A stretch of DNA of 64,000 bases from CAYPEL01 sp036479985 (lineage in GTDB: Bacteria; Pseudomonadota; Gammaproteobacteria; DSM-19610), in the NCBI GenBank assembly GCA_965224815.1, contig CBDDAF010000003.1, forward strand, positions 1,798,001 to 1,862,000, read 5' to 3'. Position numbers and translations under genes: made by a program. The stretch's first letter is position 1. Each line of letters begins with the position of its first letter. Under the pieces are notes generated by a model. The model was not told where the DNA came from, did no database searches, and saw only the letters and a list, made by a program, of their open reading frames with translations. This document shows, one piece after another, positions 10,573 to 19,313 of the stretch.

Positions 10573-10785
10573 TTAGACCTTATCCCGTTCTTTATGCGTT
10601 ACTTCGCCATCAATGACCCGGCCACTGTCCTGTTCGTCCAGTTTTTCGCCATCATCTTTCATGGCCTTGCGAAAACCCTTGATCGCACCACCGAGATCAC
10701 CGCCTACATTACGCAGTCGTTTTGCACCAAATAACACCAGCACGATAGCCAGGACGATTAATAACTGCCAGACACTGATACCCAT
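10573..10785 (-). CDS. tatA: Twin-arginine translocase subunit TatA
   Basis: 70 residues: a short membrane helix (SVWQLLIVLAIVLVLFG), then the AKRLRNVGGDLGGAIKGFRKAM amphipathic helix with the FGxKRL-type hinge and a charged tail. TatA oligomers form the transport path. It is the first tat gene, 48 bp after hisE, so it probably belongs to the same transcript as the his genes. Confidence 0.95.
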   Translation of the reverse strand: MGISVWQLLIVLAIVLVLFGAKRLRNVGGDLGGAIKGFRKAMKDDGEKLDEQDSGRVIDGEVTHKERDKV

Positions 10786-10833
10786 ATTTTTCTCCAGACC
10801 TGATTGTAATACCGCTGCGCGATATCATTAGGA

Positions 10834-11157
10834 TTAATTGCGGCGCGCTTTTTCTTCCAGACCGGACAAGCCAAACCGGCGTTCCAGTTCTTCCAGCACC
10901 TGGGCTGGCCCCAGCCCCTGATGCGCCAGCATCACCAGGGTATGAAACCATAAATCTGCGGTTTCATAAACCAGTTGCTCGGCATTACCCTCTTTCGCAG
11001 CTATCACTGTTTCGGTGGCTTCCTCGCCAATTTTCTTCAGGATACTGTCGAGTCCTTTCTGGTACAAACTAGCGACATACGAAGAATCCGGGTCAGCTTG
11101 CTTGCGCGCTTCCAGTATATCGGCCAGTTTTTGTAATGTATTATCGTTCATTATCAT
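10834..11157 (-). CDS. hisE: Phosphoribosyl-ATP pyrophosphatase HisE
   Basis: Second step of histidine synthesis: hydrolyses PR-ATP to PR-AMP. It is an all-helical MazG-like fold with the metal-binding GEEATETVIAAKEG and YETADLWFHTLVML motifs. It is a separate gene from hisI here, as in Pseudomonas, and not fused as in enterics. Its first ATG overlaps the hisI stop by one base; a second ATG two codons later is equally possible. Confidence 0.95.
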   Translation of the reverse strand: MIMNDNTLQKLADILEARKQADPDSSYVASLYQKGLDSILKKIGEEATETVIAAKEGNAEQLVYETADLWFHTLVMLAHQGLGPAQVLEELERRFGLSGLEEKARRN

Positions 11158-11549
11158 TACTTTTTACGGTAGATTCGCTCTGGATCCTTCAACACAGGCT
11201 CCACAGACACCCATTTACCCTTTTCCAGGCGTTGGTAAAAACAACTACGCCTACCTGTATGACAGGCTATACCACCATTCTGTTCCACCTGGAGGACAAT
11301 AACATCGTTATCGCAATCCAGGCGTATTTCAGAGACGGTTTGCTGATGGCCTGACTCTTCGCCTTTGTGCCACAGGCGATTGCGTGAACGCGACCAGTAC
11401 ACCGCATGACCCTGCTCGGCGGTCAATTGCAAGGCTTCGCGATCCATCCAGGCAAGCATGAGTATTTTGCCATCGTCCGCATCCTGGGCAATCGCCGGTA
11501 CCAGACCTGCCGCGTCCCACTTAATGTCATCCAGCCAGTCTTCGGACAT
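11157..11549 (-). CDS. hisI: Phosphoribosyl-AMP cyclohydrolase HisI
   Basis: Third step of histidine synthesis, opening the adenine ring of PR-AMP. Landmarks are MLAWMDREAL, YWSRSRNRLWHKGEESGH and the metal-site region RLDCDND...CHTGRRSCFY. Its 130 residues are usual for the stand-alone enzyme. It lies 3 bp from hisF and overlaps hisE by one base, so translation is probably coupled. Confidence 0.96.
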   Translation of the reverse strand: MSEDWLDDIKWDAAGLVPAIAQDADDGKILMLAWMDREALQLTAEQGHAVYWSRSRNRLWHKGEESGHQQTVSEIRLDCDNDVIVLQVEQNGGIACHTGRRSCFYQRLEKGKWVSVEPVLKDPERIYRKK

Positions 11550-11552
11550 TTC

Positions 11553-12323
11553 TCATAACCTGACTTCAATACCCTGCTTTGCCATCTGCTGCTTGGCTTC
11601 AGCAATACTGTATTCGCCAAAATGGAAAATACTCGCTGCCAATACCGCATCAGCCCCACCCTCAAGCACACCGGCAGACAAGTGTTCGAGGTTACCCACA
11701 CCACCTGAAGCGATAACCGGTACTGCAACGGCGTCACTGACTTTACGAGTCAGTGCCAGATCAAAACCGTTTTTGGTACCGTCACGATCCATACTGGTCA
11801 AGAGTATTTCACCGGCGCCGTAGTCAACCATTTTGACAGCCCACTCAATGGCATCGATACCGGTCGGCTTGCGGCCACCATGTGTGAAAATTTCCCAGCG
11901 AGGGTGCTCACCGCTTTCCACCTGCTTGGCGTCAATGGCGACGACAATACATTGTGAACCAAAACGTTCTGCTGCTTCACGCACAAATTCGGGGTTAAAT
12001 ACTGCTGCTGTATTAATTGCTATTTTGTCTGCACCGGCGTTGAGCATGCGCCGGATATCAGCTGGTTCGCGTATGCCACCACCCACAGTCAACGGGATAA
12101 ATACTTCACCCGCTACTTTTTCGACCACATGCACCATGGTTTCGCGCTGGTCTGAACTGGCTGTAATATCCAGAAAGGTAATTTCGTCAGCACCCTGTTC
12201 GTCATAACGCCGCGCGACTTCAACCGGGTCACCCGCATCCCGGATGTTAACAAACTGCACCCCTTTGACGACACGGCCAGCATCGACATCGAGACAGGGA
12301 ATAATTCTTTTTGCAAGTGACAT
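11553..12323 (-). CDS. hisF: Imidazole glycerol phosphate synthase cyclase subunit HisF
   Basis: A (beta/alpha)8 barrel that closes the imidazole ring using ammonia from HisH, yielding IGP and AICAR. It begins MSLAKRIIPCLDVDAGRVVKG with the catalytic Asp in CLDVD; the second catalytic Asp lies in CIVVAIDAKQ. Phosphate-binding loops are seen at VGGGIR and IASGGVG. 256 residues is the family length. Confidence 0.97.
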   Translation of the reverse strand: MSLAKRIIPCLDVDAGRVVKGVQFVNIRDAGDPVEVARRYDEQGADEITFLDITASSDQRETMVHVVEKVAGEVFIPLTVGGGIREPADIRRMLNAGADKIAINTAAVFNPEFVREAAERFGSQCIVVAIDAKQVESGEHPRWEIFTHGGRKPTGIDAIEWAVKMVDYGAGEILLTSMDRDGTKNGFDLALTRKVSDAVAVPVIASGGVGNLEHLSAGVLEGGADAVLAASIFHFGEYSIAEAKQQMAKQGIEVRL

Positions 12324-12381
12324 GGATTATGGATTCTGAGCAACTGAGATCATAAAGAGATGAAAAATTTCGACTCTTTAA

Positions 12382-13110
12382 TTAGCCATTAACTATTTCC
12401 TGGGCTTCCTTGAGATCGATCGCACCCTCGTAAAGTGCACGCCCGATAATTGCGCCAATAATACCTTCATCGGTTACATTTTTCAGTGCGCGAATATCAT
12501 CCAGGTTGCTAATACCACCCGATGCAATGACCGGGATATGGATCTCACTAGCCAGTTTGACTGTCGATTCGATATTGACACCTTGCATCATGCCATCACG
12601 GCTAATATCGGTATAGATAATCGCTTCAACTCCATCACGTTCAAAGTGTTTGGCCATATCAATTACATCGTGATGAGATAACTTGGACCAACCATCAATC
12701 GCCACTTTTCCATTTTTTGCATCCAGCCCTACAATGATGTGACCTGGAAATTCGAGACATAAATCATTGATAAAGTGCGGCGCGCTAACTGCCTTTGTAC
12801 CAATGATTACGTATTGAACACCTGCATCCAGATATAACTGCACGGTATCTTCATCGCGAATTCCACCACCCACTTGTAGTGGAACATCCGGGAAAGCTTC
12901 AGCGATACGATGAATGACATCCGCATTGACCGGTTTTCCGGCAAATGCACCATTCAGATCAATCAGGTGTAAACGCTGGGCACCGGCGTCGACCCAACGC
13001 TTCGCCATATCCAGCGGATCATCTGCAAAAATGGTTTCGTCATCCATACGTCCCTGACGGAGGCGGACGCATTTGCCGTCTTTTAAATCTATGGCAGGTA
13101 TCAATAACAT
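12382..13110 (-). CDS. hisA: ProFAR isomerase HisA
   Basis: Fourth step of histidine synthesis, isomerising ProFAR to PRFAR. The barrel begins MLLIPAIDLKDGKCVRLRQG, has QVGGGIRDED and a second catalytic Asp in YTDISRDGMMQG, and ends with the phosphate site IASGGIS. 242 residues. It is separated from hisF by 58 bp in which no terminator is seen. Confidence 0.97.
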   Translation of the reverse strand: MLLIPAIDLKDGKCVRLRQGRMDDETIFADDPLDMAKRWVDAGAQRLHLIDLNGAFAGKPVNADVIHRIAEAFPDVPLQVGGGIRDEDTVQLYLDAGVQYVIIGTKAVSAPHFINDLCLEFPGHIIVGLDAKNGKVAIDGWSKLSHHDVIDMAKHFERDGVEAIIYTDISRDGMMQGVNIESTVKLASEIHIPVIASGGISNLDDIRALKNVTDEGIIGAIIGRALYEGAIDLKEAQEIVNG

Positions 13111-13143
13111 GTCAGACCCTTGTATTTTGCTACTTCAGTACTG

Positions 13144-13785
13144 TTAAACAGTACCATCCCAATTTGAAAAATTTTTTAACAATGCCAAACCCGCATGCTG
13201 ACTCTTTTCCGGATGAAACTGTACCGCAAACAGGTTTTCCCGCGCCAGCGCGCAGGTAAATTCACCGCCGTAGTCGGCGCGGCCGCTGACCAATTCCAGA
13301 TCATCTGGCGTTGCAAAATAGCTATGTACAAAATAAAACCGGCTATCCTGTGCAATACCTTGCCAAATTGGATGCGCAACCTGATTAACCTGATTCCAGC
13401 CCATGTGTGGAATCTTGAGTTTCTGGCCTGACGTATCGGTTAGCTGACGATCAAATCGCCGTACTTTACCACTGACTACTCCCAGACAGCGTGTCGTTTC
13501 ATTTTCCTCACTACTCTCCAGCAAAGCTTGCAAGCCCACACAGATACCCAGAAATGGTTTTTCAGCAGCGGCTTCAATCACAACCTGATCCAGCTCGGCA
13601 TCAATAATTGCCTGCATACAATGCCCAATCCCACCCACGCCAGGAAAGATCACACGATCTGCTGAAAGGATATCTTCGGCACTGGATGTAACAGTAATAC
13701 GGCTATCAGCAGCCACATGCTCAACCGCTTTAGCGATCGAATGCAGGTTACCCATTCCGTAATCAATGATGGCAATTGAATTCAT
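13144..13785 (-). CDS. hisH: Imidazole glycerol phosphate synthase glutaminase subunit HisH
   Basis: Class I glutamine amidotransferase that feeds ammonia to HisF. The start MNSIAIIDYGMGNLHS aligns with the family, so four codons of the longer reading frame are dropped. The nucleophile cysteine is in FLGICVGLQALLE, and the His-Glu pair is in AVQFHPEKSQ. 213 residues. Confidence 0.96.
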   Translation of the reverse strand: MNSIAIIDYGMGNLHSIAKAVEHVAADSRITVTSSAEDILSADRVIFPGVGGIGHCMQAIIDAELDQVVIEAAAEKPFLGICVGLQALLESSEENETTRCLGVVSGKVRRFDRQLTDTSGQKLKIPHMGWNQVNQVAHPIWQGIAQDSRFYFVHSYFATPDDLELVSGRADYGGEFTCALARENLFAVQFHPEKSQHAGLALLKNFSNWDGTV

Positions 13786-13813
13786 GCGAAAGTGCAATCA
13801 GATATGAATAGCG

Positions 13814-14407
13814 TCAGAGACTTCCTTTCGTTGAAGGCATAATCCCGCTCATGCGCGGATCTGGCTCAATCGCCATACGCACAGCACGGCCAAACGCCTT
13901 GAAAATAGTTTCTGCAATGTGGTGTGCATTAACGCCCTGCAAACATTCGATATGCAAGGTCGCATTGGCATGATTGATAAAGCCCTGAAAAAATTCATGG
14001 AAAAGATCCACATCAAAATCACCAATTCTTGCGCGGGTGAAATTAACAGTATATTCAAGACCCGGACGTCCGGAAAAATCAATCACCACACGTGACAAGG
14101 CCTCGTCCAGTGGCACATAGGCGTGACCGTAACGACGAATACCTTTTTTATCCTGCAAAGCTTTGGCAACTGCCTGGCCCAGCGTTATGCCCACATCTTC
14201 TACTGTGTGGTGTGCATCAATGTGCAAATCGCCTTCTGCCTGGATACTAAGATCAATCATGCCGTGCCGCGCAACCTGATCCAGCATATGTTCCAGAAAC
14301 GGTATCCCTGTTTTGAGTTCGGCTTTGCCGGTACCGTCTAAATTGACCGCAACAGTAATCCGGGTTTCAAGGGTATCCCGGCTAACCTCTGCCTGTCTGG
14401 GGCTCAT
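13814..14407 (-). CDS. hisB: Imidazoleglycerol-phosphate dehydratase HisB (stand-alone)
   Basis: Sixth step of histidine synthesis, a Mn-dependent dehydration. The metal-binding repeats are seen as DAHHTVEDVGI and NAHHIAETIFKAFGRA. The ATG at 14407 gives MSPRQAEVSRDTLETRI and 197 residues, the usual size of the monofunctional enzyme; the 14 upstream codons do not look like the family. It is the first gene of hisBHAFIE-tatABC. Confidence 0.95.
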   Translation of the reverse strand: MSPRQAEVSRDTLETRITVAVNLDGTGKAELKTGIPFLEHMLDQVARHGMIDLSIQAEGDLHIDAHHTVEDVGITLGQAVAKALQDKKGIRRYGHAYVPLDEALSRVVIDFSGRPGLEYTVNFTRARIGDFDVDLFHEFFQGFINHANATLHIECLQGVNAHHIAETIFKAFGRAVRMAIEPDPRMSGIMPSTKGSL

Positions 14408-14729
14408 GTTTTTATCTTTAAAAATTGCAATCGCAATAAACTGACACACTGCATCCTAGCGAAAAACATCCCGTGAGAGAACCTTTAAATGTTATTGGCA
14501 CCCGTTTGATCCGATTGCGCCCGTAAAATCAGGCGCAATCATTATCAAATTATAACAAAACTCGCTGTGTTTCAGCTCAATAAATCTGTTCTGAACCACC
14601 ATGGCTCAGTGCAAGGCGTGATTATAACATTATGATAGGAAACTATTTTTACCCAAGGTCGCAGAGAATACCGCTACCTTTTAAATCTAAAACTAGGCAT
14701 GTTTCAAGTGCAACTCAATTTCGTTTAGC
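14408..14729. other. Intergenic region upstream of hisB with an inverted repeat
   Basis: No gene or histidine-rich leader peptide is visible in these 322 bases. A perfect 9-bp inverted repeat (GATTGCGCC at 14513-14521, GGCGCAATC at 14532-14540) lies about 105 bp before hisB. It has no T tract on either strand, so an operator is more likely than a terminator. Confidence 0.5.
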
Positions 14730-15002
14730 CTACTTCAACAAAGGGTGATCTGCCGGTAATTGCTTGGATAGCCATAACGCCAACTTATGCTTCATATTCG
14801 GTAATGAAATATTTTCCTTGGCCAGCGGCTGAATCAATTTATCATGAACCAGTAGTTTGTAGAGATATTCAACTTTCTCGTTTGCCGAGTCAGTCGCTTC
14901 AAATTCGACCACACCGCGCTTTTCACCATATTCCATACCAGCTTGTATCGCCGCCTTTAACAACTCTGCCTCGTGTTTCAGCTTTTTCTTTGTCTTGGAC
15001 AT
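14730..15002 (-). CDS. DUF5062 family small protein
   Basis: 90 residues from the ATG at 15002, which has GGAAG at good spacing; an in-frame start ten codons earlier lacks this. It is a soluble helical protein with the pattern EATDSANEKVEYLYKLLVHDKL and the C-terminal MKHKLALWLSKQLPADHPLLK, which I recognise as DUF5062. No function is known. It follows the ankyrin/TPR gene by 66 bp and could be read with it. Confidence 0.75.
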   Translation of the reverse strand: MSKTKKKLKHEAELLKAAIQAGMEYGEKRGVVEFEATDSANEKVEYLYKLLVHDKLIQPLAKENISLPNMKHKLALWLSKQLPADHPLLK

Positions 15003-15068
15003 TGAACACTTCCTTACCAACCAGGTTCTCAATAAGCATAACGGAAAATACAGCTTCCGCAGGTCAGC

Positions 15069-16712
15069 TTAGGGACACCCGTTCTGTTTAGACAAATTTC
15101 CGGCATCCGATGCAAGGCGAGGCCAGGCCTGAGGATATTCCTTGCGTAAACGTTCGAGTGTAGAACAACTCGCTTCTTTCCGGTTCAAAGCTGCCAGAGA
15201 TTTACCCAGGTGCAGTAGACCGTCTGCTGCTTTTTCACTGGCAGGAAATGTTTTATACAGGGCCAGAAACTCTGAGGCTGCCTGTTTGTACTCCTTGCGA
15301 AAATAGTGAGCGACGCCTGTAGCAAGTATAGTATCTGGACTACGTACTGCTGCGGATGACACGGAGGAAGGATCAACTGAATTTATATCATTTTCAGCGT
15401 CTATCGATGCAAGATAATTATTATTACCCGCCGGTTTCTCGCTGCGTTTTGCAACATCGGACAAGCTTGAAGACACCGCTGAACTTGAATCAGAATCTGG
15501 CATTGTATTGTTAGCTTGAGCAGCTGGTGCTACTGCCGTATTTACCGAATCAATAAATTTTTCAGCCGACCAACCAAAAGATGAGGGGTCATTATTGAAA
15601 GCAGGGTCATCAACCTCCGGTTCCGGTATTTCATTTTTTTCTGGCACCAATTCTTGGTTGGCTGAAGACTTGGATACTATAGCTGGCTTGGTGACCGAGG
15701 GGCGCTTAACATCACTAATTTTGGGTTTTGATGCCTGAATTTTACTTTGCTTTGGAGCCTGTACAGACAGTTGCGACTCTACCTCTGTTTTTTCTGTTTC
15801 AATCAGACCAGGCATATCAGCCTTGGTAGTCTCTAAAGATAAATTAGCCTCATTCTGACTACTTTCTATCACTTGCTCCTGAACAGATTCAGTTTCTGAA
15901 AATTCAGAAAGGCTACTGTTAGTTTCAATATTAGTTTGTCCTGACATCCCTTCGAGCAGCTTCACCATTTCCGTATTATCCAGCGATTTTGCTAATTCTA
16001 CTATTGTAATACCAGCTGTATTTTTACGGTTAGCATCAGCACCGAAATCCAGCAATATGCGCACTACATCAATTTGGTTTTTTTTCACCGCAGTCAATAA
16101 AGGGGTTGTACCATTGGGTAGTGCCGCATCAATATCCGCCCCATTCTGTGCTAATGCTTTAACCACATCACTATGGCCCGTTTGAGCGGCAATAAACAGT
16201 GCTGTTGCGTTCCAATAAGCGGCTTTGTTTATTTCCGCTCCAGCGGCCAGCAACTGCATAACAATCTGCTGATTACCGCTTTGCGCCGCCATATACAGCG
16301 CAGTTGCACCATCACGACGCGGCTTATCTATTTGTACACCTCGCTCAATCAGTAAAGCGACAACATCCTTATGGCCTGCTGTTGCCGCAAGAATTAACGC
16401 TGTCGCTCCTGCGCGCCCGGATACATTGCTATTAACGCCGGCATCTAATAATTGTTTGACGATGACTGTATGACCACGCTGAGATGCTAGCAAAAGTGGC
16501 GTCGTTCCATTCTCTAACGCTATATTTAGGTTAGCACCCTGCTTGATAAGTTTTTCCACCTGCGCAACATCACCACTACCTGATGCAGAAACCAGTGCTT
16601 GTTGTTCGCGAACATGATTCGTACAACCAGCCGCACTCAGTGCTAATAAAAAAACCGGCAAAAGCCGATTTGGGGAGAGTTTTTTAGTCAATAGTCTAGT
16701 CCATGCAATCAA
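15069..16712 (-). CDS. Lipoprotein with ankyrin repeats and a C-terminal TPR domain
   Basis: 547 residues. A lipoprotein signal ends in LSAAGC. Residues ~35-255 hold about seven ankyrin repeats (for example NGTTPLLLASQRGHTVIVKQLLDAGV and DGATALYMAAQSGNQQIVMQLLAAGA). A long Ser/Glu-rich linker follows. The last ~85 residues form a TPR-like region resembling the end of CpoB/YbgF (GVAHYFRKEYKQAASEFLALY). Within the linker, a segment starting FGWSAEKFIDSVNTA is clearly related to one in the next gene upstream, the LysM protein. Probably a periplasmic, membrane-anchored scaffold. The role is unknown. Confidence 0.85.
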   Translation of the reverse strand: MIAWTRLLTKKLSPNRLLPVFLLALSAAGCTNHVREQQALVSASGSGDVAQVEKLIKQGANLNIALENGTTPLLLASQRGHTVIVKQLLDAGVNSNVSGRAGATALILAATAGHKDVVALLIERGVQIDKPRRDGATALYMAAQSGNQQIVMQLLAAGAEINKAAYWNATALFIAAQTGHSDVVKALAQNGADIDAALPNGTTPLLTAVKKNQIDVVRILLDFGADANRKNTAGITIVELAKSLDNTEMVKLLEGMSGQTNIETNSSLSEFSETESVQEQVIESSQNEANLSLETTKADMPGLIETEKTEVESQLSVQAPKQSKIQASKPKISDVKRPSVTKPAIVSKSSANQELVPEKNEIPEPEVDDPAFNNDPSSFGWSAEKFIDSVNTAVAPAAQANNTMPDSDSSSAVSSSLSDVAKRSEKPAGNNNYLASIDAENDINSVDPSSVSSAAVRSPDTILATGVAHYFRKEYKQAASEFLALYKTFPASEKAADGLLHLGKSLAALNRKEASCSTLERLRKEYPQAWPRLASDAGNLSKQNGCP

Positions 16713-16749
16713 TAATTAATTAAAAACCTGATTTTCAAGTCAGGCACAT

Positions 16750-17391
16750 TTATTCAATGGGAATAAATATACTTTCACCAGCCTGCAACATATTCGGATC
16801 ACTTAGCAGCTTTTGATTAGCCTCAAATATCCGATTATACGCTTGCTGGTTACCGTAAATATCCCCAGCAATAATTGACAATGAATCTCCAGGCTGCACA
16901 ACCAGAAAACCGTTTTTAATCACTCGCCCACCAATCTCGACTAAATTTTCGCCATGGACAACGCGGCTAATAGTCGGGTTGTCACCAATATTGCCTGACT
17001 CTAGTGGTTTTAGAGAAACATCATTTGCTTCATCTGTCACCGCATCAAGATACGAATTTGGGCTGGTTTTTTTCACACTGCGTTTCACAGCGTCTTTAAT
17101 TGTAGCGCTCGATTCCGGTGTTGTGTTGGGCTTGATATCAGCACGGTTTAACGACTTAAGAAATCCGTCTACGGTCCAACCTTCCACATTAACATCCGGC
17201 TGTGGTGCAGCAGTTGATTCAGCTTTGCCTTTGTCACCTGATGTTTTGGTATCGTTCCCACCCAGCTCAGTTTCAATTGCATCCGCAAAACTGCCTGACT
17301 GTTGACCCGAATCTTGACCCTGTGGATCAGCTGCCTGACATGTGCCAGCCCATAGTAATAACAACGCCGACAGGTTTCGAACCCTACGCAT
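16750..17391 (-). CDS. Exported LysM-domain protein
   Basis: 213 residues from the ATG that begins the signal peptide MRRVRNLSALLLLWAGTCQA. A low-complexity region is followed by a linker segment (EGWTVDGFLKSLNRA...SYLDAV) homologous to one in the ankyrin/TPR lipoprotein. The C-terminal LysM domain (VVQPGDSLSIIAGDIYGNQQAYNRIFEANQ) is expected to bind peptidoglycan. It lies 52 bp downstream of the exported rhodanese gene and 37 bp before the lipoprotein gene, so the three probably form one transcript and act in the periplasm. Confidence 0.85.
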   Translation of the reverse strand: MRRVRNLSALLLLWAGTCQAADPQGQDSGQQSGSFADAIETELGGNDTKTSGDKGKAESTAAPQPDVNVEGWTVDGFLKSLNRADIKPNTTPESSATIKDAVKRSVKKTSPNSYLDAVTDEANDVSLKPLESGNIGDNPTISRVVHGENLVEIGGRVIKNGFLVVQPGDSLSIIAGDIYGNQQAYNRIFEANQKLLSDPNMLQAGESIFIPIE

Positions 17392-17443
17392 ATCAGTTCC
17401 TCGAAATTGTGGTCGTTTAAACATCAGGAATGATAAAGGTTAA

Positions 17444-18082
17444 TTAACCGCCAGGCACCACTGTTGTCAAACCAAGCATTTGCCAGTTTTGCATTCCGCC
17501 CCGGTAATAAAGCAGTTTTTCTGGCGGGTATCCCAGACGCATTAGACCTTTAATCGCACGCGGTGACTGATCACACCAGGGTCCATTACAAAATAGTAAC
17601 AACTGCTTGGCATCACGAAAATCCCAGTTTGCTCCAGCGAGAGGTTTTGCACCCAACGCCTTAAGCACCGTTGTCTGGTTTGTATCACCTGCGGGTGCAG
17701 TACAAACAGTAAAAGGAATGTTGACCGCACCAGGAATCGTACCCTTACGGTGCCAGGCAGGTGTACGCGCATCGACCAGCAAGCCCAACCCCTGACGCAC
17801 GTTGCTCATCATAAAATCTAGCAACTCCAGTTCGCCTACCGTGGTAACTCCAGGCGCAGCCTTTATAGGATGCACACAAAATGGTGGGCACTTACGGGAT
17901 GTTTTTGTAAAACTGTTGGTAAGTTTGTGCTTTGTTTCCTGAATGCGCTCAATTCTAACAACCTTGCCATCGTAGGTAATATCAACGTAAGGCAGTTCTT
18001 CGGAAATATTTACATCTGCCGCTTGCACCGACACGGACAGCCCCAAAAACAACAAAATTATGGCACCAACTTGTTTTCTCAT
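17444..18082 (-). CDS. Exported rhodanese-like protein
   Basis: 213 residues from an ATG starting the signal peptide MRKQVGAIILLFLGLSVSVQA. The domain after ~residue 80 is a rhodanese fold with DARTPAWHRKGTIPGAVNIPF and a candidate active-site cysteine in LLFCNGPWCDQSPRA. Before it lies a distinctive SRKCPPFCVHP motif with two cysteines that could bind metal or form a disulfide. Rhodaneses carry sulfane sulfur on the active cysteine; a periplasmic one may act on thiosulfate or as a redox protein. First gene of the LysM-ankyrin unit. Confidence 0.82.
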   Translation of the reverse strand: MRKQVGAIILLFLGLSVSVQAADVNISEELPYVDITYDGKVVRIERIQETKHKLTNSFTKTSRKCPPFCVHPIKAAPGVTTVGELELLDFMMSNVRQGLGLLVDARTPAWHRKGTIPGAVNIPFTVCTAPAGDTNQTTVLKALGAKPLAGANWDFRDAKQLLLFCNGPWCDQSPRAIKGLMRLGYPPEKLLYYRGGMQNWQMLGLTTVVPGG

Positions 18083-18438
18083 TGTTAAACCTTGAACTGA
18101 AGACATTGCTCTGGCTCTCCTAGTGACTCCACCCCTGGCTGGATTGCTTTGAAATATATAAAACCCTGCCAGGATCATTGGTTACTTATTCTTCTTCTAC
18201 CAGTGTATCAATAAACGGCTGTAGATTTAACCATAGCCCAGATTTTTTGACCTGCACAGTGGTAAAACCAACTATAGTCTGTTTTAGCACTTTATTGATT
18301 GCTAAATCATTCGACGCTATCAATATTGGTAGTGAAAACCACTAATTCTATCTGTACTTTCAAGGTATTGATTGCCCAAAACCACCGAATCTGCTGAAAT
18401 GGAAAAAGTTTTATAAAAACAGGATTACATGGTTCGTT
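18083..18438. other. Divergent intergenic region between the rhodanese gene and fnr
   Basis: 356 bases with no gene. A small dyad TGATT-GCTA-AATCA lies at 18296-18309, but its half-site spacing does not fit the FNR consensus. Promoters for both directions presumably lie here. Nothing stronger is visible. Confidence 0.5.
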
Positions 18439-19203
18439 ATGTCCAAGAGTATTGCTGCCAATCCGCTCTCTTTAGCCAAACTTAAAATTGCTTGTCAGGA
18501 ATGCAGCCTGAACGAAATTTGCTTACCCGTTGGTGTCGACAAAGCAGATATGAGCAAGCTGGACGACATTATCAATAGAAAGACACCTTATGCACGCGGC
18601 CAGCATCTATTTCATATCGGTGATGGTTTCAAGGCACTTTATGCCATTCGCTCAGGCTCGGTAAAAACCTTCACTATGACCGAGGATGGACACGAACAGG
18701 TAACCGGCTTTCATTTACCTGGCGAACTGGTTGGACTGGATGCTATTGCAAGCAACTCACATCCGGTAGCAGCCAAGGCGTTGGAAACCACCAGCATTTG
18801 TGAAATTCCGTTTGAACAACTCGACGACTTAAGCTGCAAGGTAAATGGTATCCGCCGTCAACTCATGCGCATCATGAGCCGTGAAATCCAGGAGGATCAG
18901 GAAAACATGATGATGCTGGGTCAAAAATCGGCCGAACAACGTCTTGCATCCCTATTAATCAGCCTGTCCAACCGTTATCGGGCGCGCGGCTTCTCACCTT
19001 ATGAGTTTAACCTCACCATGTCCCGGGGTGATATCGGCAACTTTCTGGGTCTAGCCCTGGAAACAGTCAGCCGCTTGTTCGGCCGTTTTCAGGATGATGG
19101 CCTGATCAATGTTAATCGTAAAAACATCGAAATTCTTGACCGCGACAAACTGTGTACATTGTCTGGCGCAAAATGCGCCGACCTGAAAAATTTCGCTGAA
19201 TAA
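18439..19203 (+). CDS. fnr: Oxygen-sensing transcription regulator FNR (ANR)
   Basis: 254 residues of the CRP/FNR superfamily. All four ligands of the oxygen-labile [4Fe-4S] cluster are present: C19, C22, C28 and C121. A cyclic-nucleotide-type beta barrel is followed by a dimerisation helix and an HTH whose recognition helix contains ETVSRLFGRF, giving the E-x-x-S-R pattern that reads TTGAT half-sites. It should activate genes at low oxygen. Boxes for it appear upstream of usp, hemN and ompW. hemN is convergent next door. Confidence 0.96.
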   Translation: MSKSIAANPLSLAKLKIACQECSLNEICLPVGVDKADMSKLDDIINRKTPYARGQHLFHIGDGFKALYAIRSGSVKTFTMTEDGHEQVTGFHLPGELVGLDAIASNSHPVAAKALETTSICEIPFEQLDDLSCKVNGIRRQLMRIMSREIQEDQENMMMLGQKSAEQRLASLLISLSNRYRARGFSPYEFNLTMSRGDIGNFLGLALETVSRLFGRFQDDGLINVNRKNIEILDRDKLCTLSGAKCADLKNFAE

Positions 19204-19313
19204 TCAGGTCGACCTGCTTTTCTAATTTTGCCACTGAATGTTGCATTGCCTGTCTCCCTGAAACCGGAAGGCAATATCCTGCTCACTTTAGCATTGATAA
19301 ACTTTGATCAGGG

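Noticed and set aside
18296..18309. Dyad TGATT-GCTA-AATCA upstream of fnr, considered as an autoregulatory FNR site
   Set aside because: The GAT and ATC half-sites are six bases apart, not four as FNR requires.
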